Part shown: positions 1 to 5,643 of the stretch, in pieces
How positions within the stretch are numbered: the stretch's first letter is position 1
Layout: each line of letters begins with the position of its first letter
DNA from: a bacterium
GTDB lineage: Bacteria; Zixibacteria; MSB-5A5; GN15; FEB-12
Assembly (NCBI GenBank): GCA_030668045.1
Contig: DAOUUR010000180.1
Coordinates: 1-5,657, forward strand
Length of the DNA stretch: 5,657 nt
Reading direction: 5' to 3'
Program-made: the position numbers and the translations under genes
Notes under the pieces: model-generated
What the model was told of the DNA's origin: nothing
What the model saw: only the letters and a program-made list of their open reading frames with translations
The model's database searches: none

Positions 1-47
1 AATCAAAAAAAATGACAGGTCGGTCTCCGAGGCAGGCACCAGCCAAA
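1..47 (-). terminator. Possible terminator after the propeller gene
   Basis: Past the TAG stop the minus strand has a small TCGG-AGA-CCGA hairpin (29-19) followed, 6 nt later, by eight consecutive T (12-5). The T-tract is good but the stem is short and not adjacent to it. I call this only a candidate end of the B12 operon. Confidence 0.35.
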
Positions 48-1274
48 CTAATCAAGCCACGTGGGACCAATTCTCGGTGGTGGTCCGGTGGGGATGCCGT
101 AAAGATAGGCAACCAGATAGGTGATATCGCTGATATTATAGTAGCCATCGCCGTTGACATTGGCCCGCCACTTCGGATACGGTGGAGGAGGACCAAGCGG
201 AATGCCAAACAACCAATCAACATAATATGTAATATCAGAGATGTTGGTCATACCGTTACCATTCACATCGCCTGGTCTATAATTGAAATCCGCATGGGCG
301 GGACCATCACCCAGAGCAAAATGGGCAATAGTATTGCCATCGGAGTCCATCTGTCGAACGTAGTCGGAAAAACCTCCGATAAAACAGGAACCGTCGGCAT
401 AGGCTACAGCCATCGTACACCCGGCATCGACAAGAATCGGATTGCCCTCACCATGGAGTACTTCCAGCGAACCTGCATCGTATGAATACAAGTACCCATC
501 ATTGACCCAACCCCCGGCGGCCAGATAGGCGATATTGTCAGGACCGATTGTCAACTGTCCGGGTGAACCGCCAACAGCCACCGAATCAATGACAACATCG
601 GCCACAGGATCGATCACATAAACCATCCCCCACGCCGACCAGTAGTCTCCGGTACAAACCACATGGATTCGTCCCGATGTATCGCAGGCTAAGAACTGAG
701 GATTGGTTCCCACCGAGATATCAAACATGGCGGTGTCGCCCCCCGTATCATAGACGGCAACCTTACCCGCCCCCCAACTATATGTATTGAAATCGTAGGC
801 GGTGACTGCAACATACGCTTTGTAATCGTGAATGAGCACACCTTCCGGACTTACCCCCACCTCGACCTCGGCGATTTTCGCGCCGGTAGTTGCGTCAATT
901 TTGGCCAGCGAGTTGGTCAACATCTCGGTCACATAGAAATACTGGGCATCAAGAAAGGCCAGCCAGTACGGATTGGTGCCGGCTCCGGTCGGAATGAACC
1001 CGACCGTACTCTCGGCGGCGAGATCAATCACCTGTATCTCGTTGGTCCCGGAATTCACCACGTATGCCATCGTGTCTCGCACAACGATCTGATTGGGATA
1101 GCAATAGACATCGGAACCAAGTGTCAGGATGTCATTGGTAACAGTTGAAGTTGCCAGGTCGATTTTGGAAAGTGTCTCCCCGGTGGTATTGATAACATAG
1201 GCTGTCTCTTCGCCAGTGGCTGAAGTCACGCCAACCACTACGGTAATTATTATTGATAGCAATAGATTGCGCAT
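48..1274 (-). CDS. Exported seven-bladed beta-propeller with C-terminal dockerin-like repeats; candidate BtuG-like B12-binding partner of the upstream receptor
   Basis: The protein has 408 residues. Residues 1-19 look like a signal peptide (MRNLLLS, a hydrophobic run, then VTSA), and no lipobox cysteine is present. About residues 24-331 hold seven YncE-like propeller blades of 37-49 residues, starting near 24, 69, 111, 152, 201, 247 and 295. Each blade has an AYV/FYV-type strand followed by a V-x-D-type strand (for example YVVNSGTNEIQVID). Residues 335-408 carry two dockerin type I-like calcium loops: D336-x-N338-x-N340-G ending at D347, and N372-x-N374-x-D376-G ending at D383. Each is followed by ISDITY and a GIPxGPPP linker. 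The start lies 2 bp after the receptor's stop codon, so the two genes are very likely co-transcribed and translationally coupled under the B12 riboswitch. Known BtuG proteins are beta-propeller lipoproteins on BtuB, and the B12 role here is inferred from fold and context. It could instead be a generic YncE-type surface protein. Confidence 0.85.
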   Translation of the reverse strand: MRNLLLSIIITVVVGVTSATGEETAYVINTTGETLSKIDLATSTVTNDILTLGSDVYCYPNQIVVRDTMAYVVNSGTNEIQVIDLAAESTVGFIPTGAGTNPYWLAFLDAQYFYVTEMLTNSLAKIDATTGAKIAEVEVGVSPEGVLIHDYKAYVAVTAYDFNTYSWGAGKVAVYDTGGDTAMFDISVGTNPQFLACDTSGRIHVVCTGDYWSAWGMVYVIDPVADVVIDSVAVGGSPGQLTIGPDNIAYLAAGGWVNDGYLYSYDAGSLEVLHGEGNPILVDAGCTMAVAYADGSCFIGGFSDYVRQMDSDGNTIAHFALGDGPAHADFNYRPGDVNGNGMTNISDITYYVDWLFGIPLGPPPPYPKWRANVNGDGYYNISDITYLVAYLYGIPTGPPPRIGPTWLD

Positions 1275-1276
1275 AT

Positions 1277-3694
1277 TTAGTTCCTCTCCGGTGTTGTATT
1301 AGACGGTTGTGCGGTTGGTGAGCCATCGCCCAGCCCGAAAGTTACTCGCAGGCCAAACTCAACTTCGCGGCCCGGCATCGGGAAATGACTTATCAGGACA
1401 TACGATTCGTCGCGAAGATTATTGACCCTCAGATTGATATCGGCCTCCCACGACGACCACGGTTGCAGGCGCAGGCCAAGCATGAGGTTGTCAAGACGGT
1501 AGGCATCGAAATATTTCTGATTGTTCGGCAGCGAGTAACGTCGGCCAACCAGACGAACCGAATACGAGCCGTACAGGATGCAGTGATTCAATCGAACCGC
1601 CAGATTGGTAATGTAGTGGGGTGTGAAAGTAAGTTCCCGATCGTAGGTCGCCTGAGTGCCCGATCTGTTCCGGCTGGTTGTGATCGTGTTCTGATATGAC
1701 AATTCCAGAAGACGATCGGAGAGTGACACTGTTACAAAATCTTCGTGACCTACCAGCATCGCCGCCGCAAGATTCTCCGGTCGCCAGACATTCTGATACC
1801 CCTGCGCCCAGACAATCAGGTCGGAGACGTAAGAGTGGAAATATGTGAACCCGGCTCTGAGCTGGAACTGACCGGTCGCTGTCTGCGCTTCGATTCCTGC
1901 CTCAGAGTGTTCTGATTGTTCCGGTCGCAGTCCGGGGTTACCGCGGGAGACCGCATCGTTTTTCCAGAACAAAGCGTTGATTGCCGGCAACTGTAACGAC
2001 TTGCCATAACTGGCACGGGCGATCAACTCGATCTGTCCATGCCGGGAGAGTGACATCCCCACTCTCGGTGACCAGTGTTCGACTCGGTGCCCGGTCGACT
2101 GATCGAGCAGCGAAGTTGGCTCTTTATCCGTCTTGGCCAGATCGTACCGTACGGCAGCATCGAGCGAAAGTTCGTTTGCCAGTCTCAGATTTGAGATATC
2201 GAAATTCTGTTTATCGGAGACAAAGATCGCGCGACTCTTACGAGTTGTCTCGCCCATACTCCAAGTCGGGCGAAGGAGATCGGCGTGATCAAGATGGTCG
2301 TGTCTGAATTGCAACCCGACCACCAGTTGGTTCCGCCGAAATGGGACAACGCGATTTGTGATCTGCGCATCCCAGACGGTGTTATCGTACTCGGTATCGA
2401 ATCGGCTGGCCGGGAGATTATCTCGATCGTCGAAATGCTGATAGAAACGCGAATATCCCAGCCGAGCCTCAAGGCTTGATTGCGCCGACCAGTCGTGGCT
2501 CCATCGAGCAGTCATCAGGTCGCGATCATCCTGCTGCGAGGCTGTTCCGTTCTGGGTTGAAGCTCGCCCGGGCAGACCATGCTCGGATCGATATGCCTGA
2601 CCGGAGCAACTGAGTTGCGAATAACGGCTCAAACGCATTGTAGCTGCTGCAAACAACGAAGTCGCCTGTGACCGATTATTTATCCTGACACCCTCGATCA
2701 CCGTATCGACCGGCGACACATTGTATGTAAAAGGAAAATCACCAACTGCCTTATGGGATGATACCGCCATCCTGGTTGTCAGATGATCGGAGCCTACAAC
2801 ATTGTCGAAACTGAGTTTCAGCTCCTGGGCGTCCCATTGCCCTCGGCGGTGTTCCCCGGTAGAGGTCTGAGGACCGTTACCCGATTGTGGCTGCGTGATA
2901 ATATCGATAACTCCGGCCAGCGCTTCAGGGCCAAACTCGGCGGTGCCTCCCCCCTTGTGTACTTCGACACGCTCGATTATTTCGACCGGAATCGTATTGA
3001 GATCGGCCACCCCCGAACCGGAAGCGTTGATTCTCTGGCCATCGAGCAACACCAAAACGTGCCGGGGATCACTCCCCCGAATACTGACCCGCGCCTCGCC
3101 GGAAGAACCACCGGTACGCTGAACATCGACACCCTCGATTGTCTCCAGCAGGTCGGCCAGATTCGATGGTCGGTCCATCCTGATGCGGTCACGATCAATC
3201 ACCGCGACGCGATCTGTTGCGGCTGATAACTGCGATCCGCGGACCCGGATGTCATCGACTCGACGCAACTTTCGTTTTAGTGCGATATCAATTGTTCGAG
3301 CAATGTCAATCTCGACATTCAGTGCGTCGGACAAATAATCTTCATAGCCGAAATCGGAGACGGCTACACGATAGGTCCCAACCGGAATCTGCTCGAAAAC
3401 AAAACAGCCACGCTCGTCGATCTGCGCGGAGAAATTGGTACCGATCAGACCAACCCGCGCGGTCAGGACCGGACTACCGTCCGCTTTGTCATAGACACAT
3501 CCGATCAACCGAACATCGGACTGCGCCGCCGACACAATCGGCAGGAGCATAATCACTCCCACTGTCGTCAAGAATAGAATGAATCGCAGACATGTCTGCT
3601 TGCTGGGACGGCCTCGGTCGAAGATGCGCCGAGGCGTACAGGCTCCCATCGCGCCTGCTCTGGACGTCGAGCGGCATAAAAGAAATCGCCACAT
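1277..3694 (-). CDS. btuB: TonB-dependent outer-membrane receptor, cobalamin transporter BtuB-like
   Basis: The protein has 805 residues from the ATG at 3694. I chose this start because GGAGG lies 5 nt upstream. An in-frame ATG at 3736 lies inside the riboswitch expression platform and has no such site. The N-region is long and Arg-rich, the hydrophobic core is about residues 38-54, and cleavage is likely near SAAQ (56-58). Next come a carboxypeptidase-regulatory-like domain (about 62-140), a possible TonB box around DDIRV, and a plug domain (about 155-270). The plug shows the typical motifs VSIRGSDPRHVLVLLDG, ERVEVHKGGGTAEFG and AGVIDIIT. A beta-barrel fills the rest, with RVNNLRDESY near the end and the last strand PGREVEFGLRVTF ending at F786. 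A 19-residue tail follows. Family knowledge: such receptors import scarce ligands using TonB-ExbBD energy. The cobalamin assignment rests on the riboswitch just upstream and on the following propeller gene, since the sequence alone does not fix the substrate. An alternative start at the Met 26 codon (MGACTPRR) has only a weak ribosome binding site. Confidence 0.9.
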   Translation of the reverse strand: MWRFLLCRSTSRAGAMGACTPRRIFDRGRPSKQTCLRFILFLTTVGVIMLLPIVSAAQSDVRLIGCVYDKADGSPVLTARVGLIGTNFSAQIDERGCFVFEQIPVGTYRVAVSDFGYEDYLSDALNVEIDIARTIDIALKRKLRRVDDIRVRGSQLSAATDRVAVIDRDRIRMDRPSNLADLLETIEGVDVQRTGGSSGEARVSIRGSDPRHVLVLLDGQRINASGSGVADLNTIPVEIIERVEVHKGGGTAEFGPEALAGVIDIITQPQSGNGPQTSTGEHRRGQWDAQELKLSFDNVVGSDHLTTRMAVSSHKAVGDFPFTYNVSPVDTVIEGVRINNRSQATSLFAAATMRLSRYSQLSCSGQAYRSEHGLPGRASTQNGTASQQDDRDLMTARWSHDWSAQSSLEARLGYSRFYQHFDDRDNLPASRFDTEYDNTVWDAQITNRVVPFRRNQLVVGLQFRHDHLDHADLLRPTWSMGETTRKSRAIFVSDKQNFDISNLRLANELSLDAAVRYDLAKTDKEPTSLLDQSTGHRVEHWSPRVGMSLSRHGQIELIARASYGKSLQLPAINALFWKNDAVSRGNPGLRPEQSEHSEAGIEAQTATGQFQLRAGFTYFHSYVSDLIVWAQGYQNVWRPENLAAAMLVGHEDFVTVSLSDRLLELSYQNTITTSRNRSGTQATYDRELTFTPHYITNLAVRLNHCILYGSYSVRLVGRRYSLPNNQKYFDAYRLDNLMLGLRLQPWSSWEADINLRVNNLRDESYVLISHFPMPGREVEFGLRVTFGLGDGSPTAQPSNTTPERN
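1282..1287 (-). promoter_or_regulatory. Ribosome binding site of the propeller gene, inside the receptor's last codons
   Basis: The minus strand reads AGAGGA 7 nt before the ATG at 1274. The motif lies within the codons for the receptor's final residues (PERN), with the TAA stop between it and the ATG. This arrangement favours translational coupling and supports the chosen start. Confidence 0.75.
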
Positions 3695-3699
3695 GACAG

Positions 3700-3704
3700 C
3701 CTCC
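3700..3704 (-). promoter_or_regulatory. Ribosome binding site deciding the receptor start
   Basis: GGAGG on the minus strand sits 5 nt before the ATG at 3694. It is the likely target of riboswitch control. A CUUCC segment about 20 nt upstream could pair with it, with one G-U pair. Confidence 0.75.
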
Positions 3705-3733
3705 ATTGGGTGCCTGCGGCGCGGAAGGTGGTG

Positions 3734-3751
3734 CATCAGCCCGCGCTGACG
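3734..3751 (-). promoter_or_regulatory. Expression-platform hairpin of the cobalamin riboswitch
   Basis: On the minus strand TCAGC and GCTGA pair around a GCGG loop. The stem extends outward by a G-U and a C-G pair, giving 7 bp. In known cobalamin riboswitches a hairpin 3' of the aptamer forms a kissing loop with L5 when ligand is bound. Here the GCGG loop is complementary to CCGC in the conserved GCCCCGCTACTG segment, which fits that role. No T-tract follows, so control is more likely translational than by termination. The pairing and mechanism are inference. Confidence 0.5.
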
Positions 3752-3771
3752 GCATCCGATAACTGTTTGAT

Positions 3772-3930
3772 CACGGCAGGTTTCCTGGCTCCGGCTTTAG
3801 CCTCTCGCGGGCGCCTTCCCCATCAAAGACAGGTGGCTTGTTGCCCGAAGAGTAGCCGTTACAGTAGCGGGGCTGCTCCGGTTTTGCACCGGATTCCCTA
3901 TTATCCGTCCCAATCGGACGGCACCGCAAC
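3772..3930 (-). ncRNA. Cobalamin (B12) riboswitch aptamer
   Basis: The hallmark blocks of the cobalamin riboswitch appear in order on the minus strand. They are TAATAGGGAATCCGGTGCAA (3903-3884), a CCGG-closed stem, GCAGCCCCGCTACTGTAACGG (3876-3856), AAGCCACCTGTC (3839-3828), GGGGAAGGC, and the terminal B12 box GAGCCAGGAAACCTGCC (3791-3775). The 5' P1 strand GCGGT (3927-3923) pairs with ACC-T-GC next to the box, with one bulged base. A CCGTCC/GGACGG hairpin lies between P1 and the first conserved block. The element sits about 80 nt upstream of the receptor start on the same strand. Known function: binding cobalamin represses the downstream uptake genes. The GGGAAGGC block and peripheral stem suggest the large adenosylcobalamin-type class, though ligand preference is inferred. 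Confidence 0.96.
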
Positions 3931-3941
3931 GTTGTTGCTAT

Positions 3942-3970
3942 ACGATAGCGTTGGAGGCCGGTTGTGTCAA
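3942..3970 (-). promoter_or_regulatory. Sigma70-like promoter of the B12 uptake operon
   Basis: The minus strand has a perfect -35 TTGACA (3970-3965), a 17-nt spacer and a -10 TATCGT (3947-3942) matching TATAAT at four of six positions. The expected transcription start near 3935 lies about 8 nt before the riboswitch P1 strand, as expected for a riboswitch leader. The -10 overlaps a small inverted repeat (GCTAT-acg-ATAGC, 3937-3949). Confidence 0.7.
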
Positions 3971-4036
3971 GCGTTTGTTCGATGTGGGAAGTAGAAAGTG
4001 AGATGACACGTGTGCATTCAATGGGTGTCCCAACAC

Positions 4037-4105
4037 GATGTTGCGGCAGGTCTTGCGAATCCACGACCAGTGGATTTGTGTGACCTGCCGCCCTTACTCA
4101 ACATC
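4037..4105. repeat. Long palindromic element, copy 1
   Basis: The plus strand has GCGGCAGGTC (4043-4052) pairing with GACCTGCCGC (4082-4091). The stem continues inward through one T-T mismatch and four pairs (three G-U), then AATCCAC/GTGGATT (4058-4064 with 4070-4076) around a GACCA loop. This gives 21 pairs with one mismatch. GATGTT (4037-4042) and AACATC (4100-4105) can extend the base past an 8-nt bulge. The G-U pairs exist only in the plus-strand transcript, so the plus strand folds better. The intergenic position and homology to the neighbouring element suggest a REP-like or leader-RNA repeat. No transposase, target duplication or T-tract is visible. Confidence 0.8.
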
Positions 4106-4111
4106 TAAGTA

Positions 4112-4157
4112 TGTGTCAGGTCACAATCCCGTTTGCACGGGATCAAGACCCGACACA
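4112..4157. repeat. Long palindromic element, copy 2 (inverted relative to copy 1)
   Basis: TGTGTC/GACACA (4112-4117 with 4152-4157), GGTC/GACC (4119-4122 with 4147-4150) and ATCCCGT/ACGGGAT (4126-4132 with 4137-4143) stack around a TTGC loop. The stems are separated by a 1x1 and a 3x3 internal loop. Read on the minus strand, it shares GGTCTTG on the left arm and TGTGACCTG on the right arm with copy 1. The inner stems differ in sequence but stay paired. This supports two diverged copies of one structured element placed head to head in the leader of the downstream gene. Confidence 0.8.
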
Positions 4158-4163
4158 ACGAGG

Positions 4164-4186
4164 AAACGGGCTTGCCTGTTTTTCTT
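4164..4186 (+). terminator. Possible weak intrinsic terminator or attenuator in the leader of the lipoprotein gene
   Basis: AAACGGG (4164-4170) pairs with CCTGTTT (4175-4181) around CTTG, with one G-U pair, and the stem runs into TTTCTT. The stem has few GC pairs and the T-tract is short and interrupted. It sits about 45 bp before the lipoprotein gene, so it would either end a transcript from upstream or attenuate this gene. Confidence 0.3.
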
Positions 4187-4217
4187 GCGGTGCGATCACT
4201 CGTGACATAAATTAGCA

Positions 4218-4224
4218 GAGGAGG
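4218..4224 (+). promoter_or_regulatory. Strong ribosome binding site of the lipoprotein gene
   Basis: GAGGAGG lies 5 nt before the ATG at 4230 and fixes that start. No convincing sigma70 promoter is visible immediately upstream. Confidence 0.8.
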
Positions 4225-4229
4225 CAATC

Positions 4230-4844
4230 ATGAGAGTAACTGTGTCAGACAATCGAATTGAGAAAAAACCCCGGTCCAAGGTGCGGGCAGGCAAACCAAC
4301 TTACAGACTACCAATATTGATTCTGACATGCCTGGGCGTATTCCTTGGCTGTCCCGATCCGCGGGAGGATATGCGCTTCCGGCAGAACGATAAGATAGTA
4401 GACGAGATCAGGATTGAATCGGTGGACGGCAGAGGGTCGCTCAAAGTATTTGGAAGCGGATTCTATTTCCAAACGGGTGACCGGAAATTCCACTTGCGTG
4501 TGGAGTGTGTTGCCAAATATCCGGGCATTGCGAATGATCTGTCTCTTGATCCACTGGCTATCCGAGCTACCTTAAACGGTGACTTGCTGCCTGTTGAGAA
4601 GTACTGGGTTGATTCCACCGACTTTGGCGCCGACAAAGGTAGTATCTATGTTCGCCTTCTGTGTCGCCGCGCGGCTCTGCGTGAGATACCGGACTCTCTT
4701 ACTTCTTCGGATTCCGATGAACTGCTACTCGATTTCTCAGATGTGATACGGAAGGACGACAAAGCTATTTTTACTGATACCGTATATGCTGTCATTCCTG
4801 AGCGGATAAGACTATGGGTTCGGCGGCTTCAGGAATCCAAGTGA
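4230..4844 (+). CDS. Probable lipoprotein of unknown function
   Basis: I do not recognise a family in this 204-residue protein. The N-terminus is basic (EKKPRSKVR at 11-19), followed by a hydrophobic stretch at about 27-40 that ends VFLGC with C41. This resembles a lipoprotein signal peptide, although F at -3 is not the preferred residue and the n-region is long. The mature part alternates short hydrophobic, beta-like segments (EIRIESVDGRGSLKVFGSG, KFHLRVECVAKY, SIYVRLLCRRA) with acidic stretches and has no further membrane segment. It could be a small beta-sandwich facing the periplasm. Both the palindrome pair and the possible attenuator lie in its leader. It runs divergently from the B12 operon and converges with the protease-like gene 4 bp downstream, so neither neighbour indicates a shared pathway. 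Coding status is well supported by the ribosome binding site and uninterrupted length. Confidence 0.8.
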   Translation: MRVTVSDNRIEKKPRSKVRAGKPTYRLPILILTCLGVFLGCPDPREDMRFRQNDKIVDEIRIESVDGRGSLKVFGSGFYFQTGDRKFHLRVECVAKYPGIANDLSLDPLAIRATLNGDLLPVEKYWVDSTDFGADKGSIYVRLLCRRAALREIPDSLTSSDSDELLLDFSDVIRKDDKAIFTDTVYAVIPERIRLWVRRLQESK

Positions 4845-4848
4845 CCTT

Positions 4849-5643
4849 CTACCGGCCGTGCACGTAAATCTGCTGCCCCTGATAATCGACCGTGATCTTG
4901 TAATCCTTCAAGAACGTTACTCCCAGCACACCCTCGTACTTTGCACGCGGGGTGGAACGACGGTAGTGGCTTAGATCGGAGACGATAACAGAGACATCAT
5001 CTGAAATCGTCTTCTTCCCTATCTTGATTCGCTCAACCTTGGTCCGACCGGAACGATCAGAACGCAACCCGAGTCGATTGCTCAGCGATTCGGATAACAA
5101 TGTATGCGATGCGCAGTAGTCGAGTATCATCGGCACTTCGATCTCGTTGTTGAGGCGCACATTGACAAGGATCAGGTGACCGTACTGGCTGAACGGTATC
5201 GATCGGTATCCCGTCCCGGACAGGAATCGAGGTTCTTTGGTCGTCAACTCGATCCTGCTCCGAGGGTAATCAACGGTAACATAGAAGCGGCGGAGAATTT
5301 CGTGACCGATCAGACCGTCGAGAGTTCCACCGGAGCCGGATGATAATTGGTTCAGGTCGATTGCAACCGCCCGCACATTCTCCAGACGGGCATCTCCGAT
5401 TTCAATCGAACGGAGGCTGACTGGCCGAGCAGTACTGGCGCCGGAGATTCCCGATACGCGCTGCCCCGGTGTCGGGAGAGTGAAGTTCAATTCGTTTTCT
5501 TCGGCGAAACTACGGTTGATATATAAGCGGTCCGCCCCGGTATCAATCCCAAACCGACCGACTTCGACAAATTCTGGGATGGTAGCATCACCGAAATGAA
5601 AGCGATCGACCCGCAGGTGGAACTGACTCCAACTCAGTTCCAG
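4849..5643 (-). CDS. Tandem retropepsin-like aspartyl protease family protein, 5' end missing or frame-broken
   Basis: The open frame covers 265 codons from 5643 down to the TAG at 4849. The first unit has FGIDTGADRLYINRSFAEE with catalytic-type DTGA at codons 34-37 (5544-5533). It closes with GLIGHEILRRFYVTVDYPRS, the typical C-terminal signature of this family. The second unit starts with YGHLILVNVRLNNEIEVP and has DYCAS (5121-5107) where DTGAS is expected. It closes with GVLGVTFLKDYKITVDY. The only standard start codon in frame is TTG at 5490. It would remove the DTGA motif, so it is probably an internal Leu. An in-frame TGA at 5644-5646 blocks extension, and the true N-terminus (likely with a signal peptide) probably lies beyond the window in another frame. 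Family knowledge: clan AA proteases use one Asp per lobe, so the second lobe may be structural. Whether the gene is intact is uncertain. Confidence 0.8.
   Translation of the reverse strand: MELSWSQFHLRVDRFHFGDATIPEFVEVGRFGIDTGADRLYINRSFAEENELNFTLPTPGQRVSGISGASTARPVSLRSIEIGDARLENVRAVAIDLNQLSSGSGGTLDGLIGHEILRRFYVTVDYPRSRIELTTKEPRFLSGTGYRSIPFSQYGHLILVNVRLNNEIEVPMILDYCASHTLLSESLSNRLGLRSDRSGRTKVERIKIGKKTISDDVSVIVSDLSHYRRSTPRAKYEGVLGVTFLKDYKITVDYQGQQIYVHGR
5618..5642. repeat. Perfect 9-bp inverted repeat at the protease frame break
   Basis: TGGAACTGA (5618-5626) and TCAGTTCCA (5634-5642) flank a 7-nt spacer. The element lies 2 bp from the in-frame stop of the protease-like gene. It may be a natural hairpin, a small inverted duplication, or the site of an assembly or sequencing error. 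Confidence 0.7.

Noticed and set aside
12..485. Plus-strand open frame opposite the propeller gene
   Set aside because: It is antisense to clear propeller and dockerin coding sequence, has no ribosome site and shows no recognisable domain.
2783..3226. Plus-strand open frame opposite the receptor plug domain
   Set aside because: The minus frame encodes unmistakable plug motifs. This frame is a by-product of its codon use.
4006..4013. ACACGTGT palindrome as an operator
   Set aside because: It is eight bases long and occurs once, with no second site, so it is too easily chance.
4043..4091. Second cobalamin riboswitch on the plus strand, suggested by GACCTGCCGC resembling the B12 box end
   Set aside because: None of the other conserved blocks (GGGAA, GGTGCAA, CTACTGTAA) occurs on the plus strand nearby. 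The motif is explained by the palindrome arm.
4025..4157. CRISPR array or tRNA cloverleaf in the hairpin-rich intergenic region
   Set aside because: There are only two inverted, unequal copies with no regular spacers, and no anticodon-stem or T-loop pattern is visible.
4185..4213. Sigma70 promoter TTGCGG-17-TAAATT for the lipoprotein gene
   Set aside because: Only three -35 positions match, and the start site would fall inside the ribosome binding site.
4849..5490. TTG at 5490 as the protease start
   Set aside because: It would delete the DTGA catalytic motif, and family-like sequence continues upstream in frame.
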